A DNA stretch of 64,000 bases from Sitta carolinensis. Taxonomy: Eukaryota > Chordata > Aves > Passeriformes > Sittidae. Position 1 is the stretch's first letter; each line of letters opens with the position of its first letter. The translations under genes and the position numbers were made by a program. Location: NCBI GenBank assembly GCA_032173965.1, contig JAVUNC010000004.1, forward strand, positions 1,998,501 to 2,062,500, read 5' to 3'. The notes below the pieces were generated by a model that was not told where the DNA came from, made no database searches, and saw only the letters and a program-made list of their open reading frames with translations. This document shows, in pieces, positions 36,601 to 47,487 of this stretch.

Positions 36601-36659
36601 GTCCCAGCAGAGGTGGCTCTTGGAATGCAGTGCTCCAGTGTTCACCAGGCTGTGCAATG
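33623..36659 (+). other. HMBOX1: HMBOX1 intron 1, 33.6-36.7 kb
   Basis: Unique-looking intron sequence. AT-rich alternating patches occur at 35287-35310 and 36150-36215. Nothing codes. Confidence 0.7.
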
Positions 36660-37300
36660 TGGAATGGTTTGGGTGGGGAGGGGTCTTAAAGTTCATTCTG
36701 TTTCACTCTGCCCCCTGCCATGGGCAGGGACACCTCCCACTGTCCCAGGATGCTCCAAGCCCCATCCAGCCTGGCCTTGGACACTTCCAGGGATCCAGGG
36801 GGAGCCACAGCTCCTCTGGGCACCCTGTGCCAGGGACTCACCACCCTCCCAGGGAACAATTCCTTCCCAATATCCCATCCATCCCTGCCCTCTGGCAGTG
36901 GGAAGCCATTCCCTGTGTCCTGTCCCTCCATGCCTTGTCCCCAGTCCCTCTCCAGCTCTCCTGGAGCCCCTTTAGGCTCTGCAAGGGGCTCTGAGCTCTC
37001 CCTGGATCCTTCTCTTCTCCAGGTGAGCCCCCCCAGCTCTCTCAGCCTGGCTCCAGAGGGGCTCCAGCCCTTGGACTGGACTCTCTCCAGCAGCTCCACT
37101 CCTGCTGCTCTTGGCCCCAGGGCTGGGGCAGCTCTGCAGGTGGGGTCTCACCTGAGCAGGGCAGAGGGGCAGAACCCCCCCTCCCCTGCTGCCCACGCTG
37201 GGGGATCAGCCCAGGGCATGGGGGGCTCTGGGATGTGAGTGCACATGAGTGGGACATGTCCAGCCTCTCATCCCCCAGCACCCCCAGCTCCTTCTCTTCA
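36660..37300 (-). mobile_element. Longest CR1 fragment, about 0.64 kb, antisense
   Basis: It starts GGAATGGTTTGGGTGGGGAG and runs colinearly through all 3' CR1 segments into sequence farther from the 3' end (CTCTCCAGCAGCTCCACTCC, GCAGGTGGGGTCTCACCTGA). It is the longest single CR1 piece in the window. Both strands are open by chance over parts of it. Confidence 0.92.
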
Positions 37301-39126
37301 TGGCTATTTCATATTTAGTCATATATGCATGGCAAGGTTGCACATTACCGGTGCTTTGTTGAAAAATAAAACTCTCTTAAACAGCTCTTCTGACCAAAAA
37401 ACTCAAGTTTTTTGTCCTCTGAGTTTGCCAGTGTGGCTGTTGGAAAGCTCTGGCCTTGGCTTGTTATAGTGTTGATGTCTCATCTTGGTGTCTGAAATAG
37501 ATTGGATATGAAATGTCATCACTTGCCTTATTCCTCGTTTAGACTAAAACTTTCTCTACTTTTTGACAGTGAGTAAATTGCCCCCTAAATTCCCTGACAT
37601 TGCTTTTGCAGCTTCCTAATGTGGGAGTGACCAACTCTGCTTGCTCACAGCAGTTGAATAATTTCTAAACAACTTCTTACACCTGTTTGAACATTTCCTT
37701 TATATCCTATGTGATACAAAACTCATGCTCAACCCCTTCTAGTTCATATTTTTAGAAGGTGTCAGAAAAAAGTGGTTTGGTTTTCATTTGCATGTTTCTT
37801 CCTAAAGGAATGACGCAATTGTTTACTCAAACCTCCTCGAGACCCAGATTCCTGTGGTTTTCCCCTTGTCTTCTCCCAGCATTTCCTTTGCTCCCCTTCC
37901 CTTAGCTGCTCAGGGCAGAAGTAGGTCTGTCTCCCAGGTAGATAAAATCCATGAAATCCATCCCAGGAGTTCTCTGCCTCCAATAAATGCATCCCATGGA
38001 TGTTGCATGGACCTGAGCGTGGCTTCAGAGGGTGGGGGATTGCACAAAGTTAACGCTGCAGCACGGGGATCAATGGGCATCAAAGTGGTTTAAAGAGCAG
38101 GCAGGAAACTTTGGGTTGAATAATTGATCCTTACTTTTGTTTTGCACTTGTGTTTCTTGGGCTCTGCTGAGAACTTCAGGGGCTTCTAGCAGGTGTCAGG
38201 ATGTAACCTGAGCAATTACATTGCTTCCTATACATTTATTACGTGCTGAATTAGAACATGGTTAATCCTGTGTATTTCCCAGCTGATTCCTATTTAAAAT
38301 CATGTCAAGCTCCATTTGGATGGAAACTAATTCAATTGAAAGTGCAGTTTTACTTGATGTTAAGGCTGTGTTACACTTCTGTCAAAATACAGCTTTTCTT
38401 CTAAAATACATTTTTAAATACAGTGAGTCTTGCTAAGCTAAATTTCACCTAATTTCTGGTTACCTTGTCCTTCAAAACCATAGAGCTGGCAGAGCTCATC
38501 AACTTACCTTATTTTTATTCCTCATTTAAAAGCGAGAAACTGTTTTTCCTGCTTTCTGAATTCCCAGCTGATTTCTCAACTTTGAAAGCTGCAGTCATTG
38601 AACTGAGCTAAATAAGCAAAGTAAAAAGAAAATGTTTGTTCTTTTGTACTTGCAGACAAGGATTCTGCTTGAAAGATGGGTTGGCATTTCATCAGACACT
38701 GGTTCCCAGTGCTTACCGAGTGACTTCCACTGCTTCACTGCCATGAGATTCTTCTCCCTTGGAAAATTTTTGCAAAATACGCATCTTAAAATCGTTTTTC
38801 TAATTTAAATTATTTCAAATTAGAAAGTAATTTTCAAGCTTTTATTTTTAAACTGCATGACTCTGCAGTGATGCAGATGCACCTTTGCTTGTGAGTATTG
38901 CAGCTGTGTTTGTGAAGTCAAGGGCACGTGTGGCGGCAGCCCCAGCCCTGCTCCATGGATATCCTTTAGCTGGATGTGGGATTGGCATCGTGCTGCTGCC
39001 TGGGGATTGGTGAACACGCAGCCCAGCACTGCTGGGCCTGCTCTGGGACCTCATATCCCAAATGTGGGGGCTCCTCTGAGATCAGTCTTTCAGTGGGATG
39101 AGGAACCAAGCACTGTGAAGTCACTG
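37301..39126 (+). other. HMBOX1: HMBOX1 intron 1, 37.3-39.1 kb
   Basis: Non-coding spacer between CR1 copies; I see nothing specific in it. Confidence 0.7.
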
Positions 39127-39543
39127 AATTATGGAATCTCAGAGTGGTTTGGGGTGGAAGGGACCTTAAAGCTCAGCCTGTCCCATCCCATGCCATGGGC
39201 AGAGATACCTTACTCTATCCCAGCTTGCTCTAAGCCTCATCCAGCCTGGCCTTGGACACTCCCAGGGATCCAGGGACAGCCACAGCTTCTCTGGGCACCC
39301 TGTGCCAGCACCTCCCCACCCTCCCAGGGAACAGTTCCTTCCCAGTATCCCATCCGTCCCTGCCCTCTGACAATAGGAGGTCATTCCCCCTTTCCCTGTC
39401 CCTCCATGCCTTGTCCCCAGTCCCTCTCCAGCTCTCCTGGAGCCCCTTTAGGCTCTGGAAGGGGCTCTGAGGTCTCCCTGGATTTTTCTCTTCTCCAGCT
39501 CTCCCCCAGCTCTCCCAGCCTGGCTCCAGAGGGGCTCCAGCCC
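39127..39543 (-). mobile_element. CR1 fragment, antisense
   Basis: Inverted CR1 3' end (GGAATCTCAGAGTGG, GGGTGGAAGGGACCTTAAAG) with the colinear segments to CCAGCCTGGCTCCAGAGGGG. Confidence 0.92.
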
Positions 39544-39655
39544 TGTCCAACCTGGCCTGGGACACTTCAGGGATAGGAAGTCCATAACCCCCCTGGCCAG
39601 CCTGAGCCAGGGCCTCCCCACCCTCACAGACAGAGGTGATGCTGTCCTGGAGGGG
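39541..39655 (-). mobile_element. Second CR1 piece abutting the first
   Basis: CTGTCCAACCTGGCCTGGGA and AGCCAGGGCCTCCCCACCCT repeat segments already present in the neighbouring copy. This is therefore a separate, 3'-truncated CR1 piece or the remnant into which the other inserted. Confidence 0.75.
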
Positions 39656-40162
39656 CAGAGAGGAAATGTGCCCTGCTGGACACACAAACTCTGGGTATTG
39701 CCCAGCTTTGAGTATCCCAGGGATTTTTCCTTGGGGGGAAACACCCTCCAACTGAGAATGCATTCATGGCATGTCTGGACTTCAAAAATACCTGAAGTAA
39801 CATGCTAAGAGTGAGCTCTTCATGGGATGTCTGTGTGAAGGCCTTCAGCTGTTTCAATGGCAGGATTTGCTTTGACTTCTTTGTTGTTCCTGATCCAAAC
39901 TTTTTAAGATGAGTCTCTACAAAATTGGTGGGAAGGAACTCCCCAAATTGTTCCTGCTGCAGGATCCACAGGCCGGTGCTCACTGGCTGACAGGGCTCTG
40001 CTGACTATTTTAAGCTCGTTTATCTTTGTAGATAATGCTTGTCCTGGCATCATTCGTTGCACTCCTTTAACTTTTAAAGGCTCTAAATGCCAGTTAAACA
40101 TAGACCATCTACTTCTAAATCCTTCTTTTGTGCTCACGTGAGACATTAGAGATGGCAACAGT

Positions 40163-40345
40163 ATGGAATCATGGAATCACGGGATGGTTTGGGTGGGAAG
40201 GGACCTTAAAGCTCATCCCATTCCAGCCCTGCCATAGCCAGGGACATTTTCCACCATCCCAGGCTGCTCCAAGCCCTGTCCAGCCTGGCCTGGGACACTT
40301 CCAGGGGTGGTGCAGTTCTCTGGGCACATCCTTTTCCTGACAAAG
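40163..40345 (-). mobile_element. CR1 3'-end fragment, antisense
   Basis: ATGGAATCATGGAATCACGG shows the repeated terminal octamer in inverted form, followed by GGGAAGGGACCTTAAAGCTC and the CCAGCCTGGCCTGGGACACT segment. The copy breaks off after GGTGCAGTTCTCTGGGC. Confidence 0.92.
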
Positions 40346-41647
40346 CAGTAGGACTTCGGCAGGTGGCAGAGCTGTAAAGGTTAAAATTTGAATTACTGTG
40401 TAGAAGAATAATTTCTGATTCAGAAGTGGTTGAACTCTGCTGAAGGCAAGGCAGGCAAGTCTCCCTGCAGTCTCTTGAGCAGGAGCTCTGCTTGCAAAAA
40501 GAGCATCCTCGACAGATGCAGCTTCTGTGCAGTAGTTAAAAATAAATTGTGAGCAGTTTAACAAGGGAAAAAAAAAGGTTGGGAAACAAATCTGGGTATC
40601 AGTTTATGACAACTCCAGGTTTCTGAGTGCATCGGGGAGTGAATTTTTAAGATTTTCATGCAGGAAATGTCTGTAGGCAGCTTCTAAGAGCAGCTTCTGC
40701 TTTCTTTTTGGGATATTAACTTTTTCTGTTCCTTAGGTCTGGACTGTTTGCTCTCCTTAAGGGAACTAACTAAGCCCCATCTGCTTTTTAAAAATGAGGA
40801 AAATGCTATTTGCTACACACAGGGATTTGAGGTAGGGTTTTTTTTGGTGGTTTGTCCAGCAAGGATATTTTAGGTCAGCATAATAATCTAATATTTATAA
40901 TGTTTGGGGTTTTTTTCCCAGTGTTGAACAAAACACTGCCTTTAATATGATCTGAATTTTGTCATGTAAAAATGTTGTCATTTCCTATTGCATATTTTGT
41001 TTTATTTACCAATTAGAGATAACTGAATAGATCATAAACACATAGATTTTGATAAAACTCCTTCGCTAAACACAGAATATTTGTTTTTATTCCTTCCCTC
41101 TTAGTTTGAAGTCAGAAGCATGAAGCTGCTTAGGATCGATAGCTTCCTGGTTTTCTTAGGAACAGAACTCTTTTTCCTTCACTGTTTTTTTGTCCCACAT
41201 GTGTGTTGGAGATACCATTTCAGCTCTGATCCTGAAAATGCTGAAATATGCTGGTAATCCTGCTAAATCCACTTTGAATCTCCCAAGTGGAAAAGCTCAC
41301 GCAGTCAGGGCCGGGTGTTCTCTAACCAAGAACTTTCCAGCATGGTAACTTTAGATGGAGAAGCTGCAGCACTATTTAATCTTTAAAGTACTGTAATACT
41401 TTAAAATGTATTGTAATTGGATCAAAGTGACCAGGATACAGTTATTGGCTTTGTGCTGTTGCGTTAAAATGTTTGCTTTTAAAAAAACCTGCTTGGGACT
41501 CGAGACAGTCATGTTTTTGTGTACGCCAATAAAATAGGTAAATGCACTCAGTGGTTATCCTTTGTTTTTGAGAGCTGTTGTTTGCATAAAATGATCTGTG
41601 AGCTGGGCATTGTTTGAATTCTTAGCAGATTCGTGTGCTTGGAAATT

Positions 41648-41862
41648 CATGGAATGCCAAAAGGTTTGGGTTGGAAGGGGCCTTAAAACTCACCCCATTC
41701 CAACCCCCTGCCATGGGCAGGGACACCTTCCACTATCCCAGCTCCAAGCCCTGTCCAACCTGGCCTTGGACACTTCCAGGGATCCAGGGGCAGCCACAGC
41801 TGGATGGGACATCCATTGGGAAATGGGAAATCCATTCCAGCCCCTCACCACCCTCACAGGAA
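41648..41862 (-). mobile_element. CR1 fragment with internal deletion, antisense
   Basis: Inverted CR1 3' end (GGTTTGGGTTGGAAGGGGCC) through CCAGGGGCAGCCACAGC. It then jumps to CCCCTCACCACCCTCACAGG, so an internal segment is missing or replaced. Confidence 0.88.
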
Positions 41863-42181
41863 TTGTTGGACCTCAGTCTGTATCATCCTGCCACCATTTG
41901 TGCTCTCACCTCCTTCCAGTTTCTCCAGCATTTCCTTCCTTGTTCTACCTTGAAGCAGAAGCTTGAGAGAAGGTAAAACTGAGGAGAAGAGTTGATATTT
42001 TCAAGGGTTTGGACAGTAGCAGAATGACTGGAAAATTCAGGTGAAGAGTCTGAGGGTGAAGGAAATGAGACAAAAATGATGGTAGCTGTGAAGGATTGTA
42101 CAAATGAAAACCAGTTTTTGTAGGAAAGACCAAAGCAAGATGGGGAGGACTGGAGGAAAATCCAGCTTTCATGAGGTGAAT

Positions 42182-42335
42182 AGAATCATATGGAGTGGTT
42201 TGGGTTGGAGGGACCTTAAAGCTTGTCCAGTTCCATTCCCTGCCATGGGCAGGGCCACCTTCCAGCATCCCAGCTTGCTCCAAGCCCTGTCCAACCTGGC
42301 CTTGGATGCTTCCAAGGATGGAGCAATTCTGGCTA
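42182..42335 (-). mobile_element. CR1 3'-end fragment, antisense
   Basis: TAGAATCATATGGAGTGGTT and GGGTTGGAGGGACCTTAAAG mark the inverted CR1 3' end. Similarity stops near GGATGCTTCCAAGGATGGAG. Confidence 0.9.
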
Positions 42336-45300
42336 ACCTTTGCCTTCAGCAAAGGCAGTTTTCCTGGAGTGAAGGAGCTCCTGCACTTTGTTAATCCCTG
42401 CCTTGCTGCCGTGATCAATGCGGGAAAACAGCCTGCTGTGAAAATTTACCACCATGGATCAATAACCCCTGGCTACCCAACTGTATTAAAGGGAATTGAT
42501 GGGCTGAGGGATCTTGTAAACACTTGTTTGTCCCATCAGCATGTTTGTGTGTTTGGGGATGGGCAGGATGTCTCCCGAGCCCTGGCAGGGGGATGTGGCT
42601 CCGCTGGGACTCGCGGAATCGCCTCCGTTCATCTCTTCAGCTGCTTCGGCTGCCCCAAGGTGATTAGACAGCAGCAATGGAAATGGTAGGGCTGCTAGGG
42701 AATTTTATAAATTTTTAAATAAGAGCACAAAGGCTTTATTTATGCTGGCCGAATTGAGATTTAGAGAAATACCCAGCTAACTTTGGCCCCTAGATGACAT
42801 TTTAAGGGATAAACGATCAATGTTATGCAAATGAGTGAATTGATCAAAACTGGTGATTTAAATCACTTTGATTTACATCAGCAAGAGGGAAGCTTTGATT
42901 TAAATCATTGATTTTAATCTTGTTTTGGGATTGTACTTTCATTATTTTCCTAAAGATAGGTTGATTTTCATTGGCTGGTAACTATTTGAAGCGTGTTTAT
43001 TTGCAAACAGGTACAGCTCTTAAGTTAATTCCTTCATTTCTTTCTTTGGGCAGGAGCAGGAATGCTTAGCTGGTAGGGGAAGTGGGGTAGGAATATGTCC
43101 TGAAGCAGGTACATAATTCAACAAATCGTCATTTAAATTCTGTAACGTTTACATTTATAAATGAACAAATTATTCCTTTTATCTGCCAAAGAGGGCAAAA
43201 GTGCTTTAGCACTTGACTCTCCTTCCCAGTGCTTCTGCTGTAGTTTTCACCAGCCAGAACTGGGATTTATTTCCCTTCCTTTCTTGCCTTCCGAAACACA
43301 CAATAGCTAATGCTGCTAAATATTTTCCATGTCATTTTAAATAACATTGTACTAAGTTTATGTTTTGGAGCAGTTGATCAAAATTGTAATGCAACTTTAA
43401 AAAAAAAATTAAAATACAATTCAAAACCTTTTTTTTTAACATCTTTTCTTATAAATTCTAATATGAATTCAGGTAGTTTCCTGGTATTTTTTTTTTTTTG
43501 ATGGTGAATGTAATCCTGGTTCGGTAGTCAAGGTGAAAAATGCACTAAGCTATGGAATACATATTGAGTTTCTTATTTCCTCTCTGAAGGACTTGAGCAG
43601 ATTTTTTTTAATTTGAGCGTGGAGTGTGTCTTGCAGATGAGTTCAAGTGGTTTGGTCACCGTTTAAATTCCCCAAGTGAACGAGGCAGGCAGACGCTGCT
43701 CTGTGTTCTTTGTGATTAAAACCAAAACTTTCACACTTGTCTTTTTTTGTTCCTGGGCTACAAGATTTACTGCAGCTTAAGAGCAGCTTCGGTGGAGATG
43801 GAATAAGCACAGACAGGAAATTCTGGTCTGTTTAGAATTTCTATTACACTTCGTTAACATCGATGGGATGATGATAGCTTTGTCCCATCTCTAAAAAGCA
43901 CCTGAAATCCTTTCGTAATTAACTCTTTGCTTATTACTCTGCATCCTCAGCACTGTATAAATGTTTATGTTTAGGAAAAAAAAGGCAACAGTTGGAGGTG
44001 TTGAGCTGATAATTCCCATCTTCAACAATATCAACCTGTGGTGCTGCTTAGTGTGCAGTGCCTCTGCTGAAAGGTTGTCAGCGTTTGGGTAAAAGATGCT
44101 GCAGGGCCTCCCTTTCCCCCTCGCAGAAAATTAGAATGAATTCTTTTAATTGTACTTTTTTATTTTTGTCTCACTTTAAAACAAACGCCCTCCCCATGCT
44201 GATGAGCCAGCACTCCTTTGCTGAATTTGCTGTGCTGTAAATCAGGGCAGAAGTGAGGTCCCAGCGTTTTGTCACTCTCAGTTTCACTTGAGTTCTGTAT
44301 TGTCAGGTCATTCATTTGCTGCTGTTTGTGTTCCTTGGTGATGGGGTGATAAATGGCTGTCCCTGCCATCGCTCAAGTGGCTGCTGCTGGAAGTGACAAA
44401 GGGATGCAGGACGCAGGCTCTTGCAGATGTTAAGCTCTGCTTAATAAGTTAGAAAACACTTAATTTTTTTCTGATGAGGAAAAGAAGCCTTTATATGAAT
44501 GCAAAACGCTGTTGCTGCTCAGCTCTGTAAGAGTGGAAGGGGGAAGTTAATGATCCATATGACCTTACCACCTCTGGGTGCTTCTGTCTCACATCCTAGA
44601 TTAGATTTTTAATTCTGAATCAAAAAACCCCACCCGTATCTGACTACAAATTGTATGTTGGTGGCTGATGCGACTAACTGAGATGGTTTCTATATTGGAA
44701 TATCCATTTGCAATAAAAACAAGTTGAGATGGAATAGAAATGTGAAATGGTAAAGGGAAATTAAGTGGGAAGAGCTGTTTCCCCATACTTGTAACGCAGG
44801 GAGTGGTAGATGTAAACTGGAATGGAAGGAATCCTTCAGGATATGCGCCAGCCTGGATAAAAACTGAGGATTTCTTGTCCATTGCTGTGAAACCCTTGAT
44901 TCTTGGTGGTGCTTTGTGTCTGGTCCCTCTGAGATGTGGCTGTAGGAGCTGCAGTCTTTGATCCCTGCTCATCAGCCCCTGGGGATGCAGCTCCTGGCCA
45001 GCTGGAGCGCACACTTCCTCTGGTCAGCGGGACAAGCAAACCAGAACGGGAATGTGGGGTGGGAACAGCCCTGGAAACAAGATGTAGTGAAGTTCGTGTA
45101 GCAGCTGAGAATGTGGTAGTAAAAGGATGGAGAGAGGAATTCTCAGAGGATTCCTAGAGTGGAAGGAAAGAGCAGGGACCTTTAAAGTGAACCTTTCAAT
45201 AACACACCCCACTTGCCAAGAGTTGTGCAAACCTGACACGGAAGTTTTTGGTAGGGAAATGAGGAATATGATGTTTTCTCATCTTCTGAGGGGAGTACAA

Positions 45301-46197
45301 GAAAGAGTCAACCTGATTTCCAGCAAAAAAAAAGGATATTAGGAAAATAATTTCTATGCTGGACTTCTGAAATGGCTCACTAGGGGAGTCTTAATATTCT
45401 GGTTGCTGTTCCCTGAGTTGCCATAAGCTTTTCCTGCCAGTAACTTCATCTCAATGCAGCAACAGTTATCTGTAAAGTCTAAGTGATCCTGCAATAAAAG
45501 GGCCTTCTTAATCAGAGATGGTAACGTCTGAGACAGTCAGTGCTTTCAGCATTGGCATCCTGTTCTGCTCAGGCAATCCCACGTAGGAGGAAGACAGACA
45601 CAAAAAGTGATTTGGCTGTAATGCAGCAAAACAAATTCTGGCCAAATTGTGGACTTGGAGTTAATGGGTACACAGTGTTACTCTGCAAGTCTGCAGCGCT
45701 GCCTGGAAATCAGGGGCAGTTTTGTAGCCTGTTAACTACTTAGGACTGTTTTGTTATTTCAAGTTTGGCTTCAGCCAGTGAAAAATGGGGCACTTTCACG
45801 TCTTATATTTCAAAAATAAAAACGTTTTAAGAATATTAAGGGCAAGTCTTACTCGATTGCTTTAGAGCGGGCGCTGAGGCTGTGATCTCATCCATTTATA
45901 TGCATGTGTGTGTCATCCCCCTTTCTCCCCCAGCCAACTGGATGTTGACTTATGGTGTCAGTTTTCTCCTTGTGGATGTGGAGCGAGCCTTTCCTGCAGT
46001 TCCATGTTTTACAGTGCAGCCACGCTCCGGAAGGGCCACACATAAATTGTGCCCAGGCCATTTAAGAACATCGGATCCTGCAGGGTCAGACTGGCAGACG
46101 AGCCCAGGAACCAGTCTGTGATTGTAAAAAACACTCCTTGGAGAAAGGCAGCCTTCATCTGGCAGCTGGAGGAGTGGCAGAAACCACACCCAGGGCT
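42336..46197 (+). other. HMBOX1: HMBOX1 intron 1, 42.3-46.2 kb, boundary between CR1 orientation blocks
   Basis: Non-coding. It contains the paired TGATTTAAATCA palindromes with an upstream octamer (42825-42907). A minus-strand open frame of about 137 codons at 44601-45014 is not recognisable and has no support as a gene. Confidence 0.7.
42825..42907. promoter_or_regulatory. Octamer plus two identical 12-bp palindromes
   Basis: ATGCAAAT (42825-42832) is a perfect POU octamer. TGATTTAAATCA occurs at 42854-42865 and again at 42896-42907, exactly 42 bp apart. CTTTGAT (TCF/LEF-like) occurs near both copies. It could be a regulatory element or a relic of an old repeat; sequence alone does not decide. 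Confidence 0.4.
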
Positions 46198-46563
46198 TCA
46201 GCTTTTGGGGTTGTTCAACGTGGAGCAAAGGAGGCTCAGGGGGGACCTTGTGGCTCTGCAGAACTCCCTGAGAGAAGGGGACAGCCAGGGGGGATTGGGC
46301 TCTGCTCCCAGGAACAGGAAAAGAGGGAACAGCCTCAGGCTGCTCCAGGGGAGGGTCAGGTTGGACATCAGGAGGAATTTCTCCATGCAAAGGGTGCTCA
46401 GGCATTGGAGCTGCCCAGGGAGGCTTGGAGTTCCCATCCCTGGAGGTGCCCAAAGGCCTGGATGTGACACTCGGTGCTCTGAGCTGGTGACAAGGTCGTG
46501 ATGGGTCACAGGTTGTATGTGATGATCTCGGAGGTCTTTTCCAGTCAAAATGATTTTGTGATT
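46198..46563 (+). mobile_element. CR1 fragment, sense
   Basis: GTGGAGCAAAGGAGGCTCAG, GACAGCCAGGGGGGATTGGG and TCCCATCCCTGGAGGTGCCC lead to GGAGGTCTTTTCCAG and ATTTTGTGAT. Same subfamily type as the copy at 11.6 kb. The antisense open frame of 255 codons across it is fortuitous. Confidence 0.93.
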
Positions 46564-47341
46564 TATAGTTTGACTGGCAACATTTAGGCCATTTGGTGTC
46601 GTTTCTCTGCCCCTGCCCAAATGTCTCCCATTGCCATTTTTGCTGATAATCCTTCACCCTCATTCTGGAGCTCTTTTGCTGTGAGCTCTTCTCAAGGGCA
46701 CATACTGGTTCTTGCATGATAAGTCTCAGTTACAGGTAAAAGTGGCTCCAAACTAATTTTTACAGGTTAAGAGAGTTTTTTAGACCAATCCTGTTTGTTT
46801 TTTTGCAGAGACTTTTATATTCCAAAGTATTATGGCTGAGTCGTCTTTTGAAATTAACTGCTGCTTGTTATTTACAGCATCAAATATACAAAATAAATTC
46901 TTACTAAGTCAGGGCTAGGCAAAGTGAAGGACACAGGAAACTGTATGATGTATTTATTTACTTTCCATCTCTCAGCTTTTGTTTTTTCACTTCAGATCAT
47001 TTGTCTCCAGGAGCTGGAGCTGAAATAAGAGCAAATGTGAACTGTGTGAGGACAGTGGGAGAAGGGCTAAGATGTTTCACTTTCTGCTTTGGATTCTAAA
47101 GGAGGGTCCTAAAAAAAAGAGACTTGTCAGAGTCTCCCCACTTCTCCTTTTCCTTCTCAAATTCTGAAATGGTTCTGATGGTGCAGCTCCTTGGTGAGAA
47201 CTGCAGGGCACCTACCAGCACTGTGTCATTATTAACCCTTTCCAGTGATCCAGGTATTTCACTCTTTCCATCACCCCTCTCCTGTAGAGATCATTATGTG
47301 TAATCTTCTGCCAGCAAGAGGGGGGAAGCTAAAACAGCTTT

Positions 47342-47487
47342 CTCCATTCCTGGGAGTGTCCAAGGCCAGGTTGGATGAGGCTTGGAGCAACCTGGGATAG
47401 TGGAAAACGTCCCTGCCCGTGGCAGGGAGTGGAATGGGATGAACTTTAAGATCCCTTCCAGCCCAAATCATCCCAGGATTCTGTGAT
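47342..47487 (+). mobile_element. Short CR1 3'-end fragment, sense
   Basis: CCTGGGAGTGTCCAAGGCCA, GGAGCAACCTGGGATAGTGG and AAGATCCCTTCCAGCCCAAA end in ATTCTGTGATA. Confidence 0.93.

Noticed and set aside
36506..37238. Overlapping open frames of 137-172 codons on both strands
   Set aside because: They cover the CR1 fragment at 36660-37300 and reflect its GC-rich untranslated sequence. The same peptides recur at 2.5, 39.2 and 61.4 kb with each CR1 copy.
44601..45014. A 137-codon minus-strand frame
   Set aside because: No recognisable domain or promoter, and codon content looks like random intron sequence.
45950..46717. A 255-codon minus-strand open frame
   Set aside because: Most of it lies over the antisense of a CR1 3' end. 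It is not a CR1 protein frame and has no start, splice or family support.
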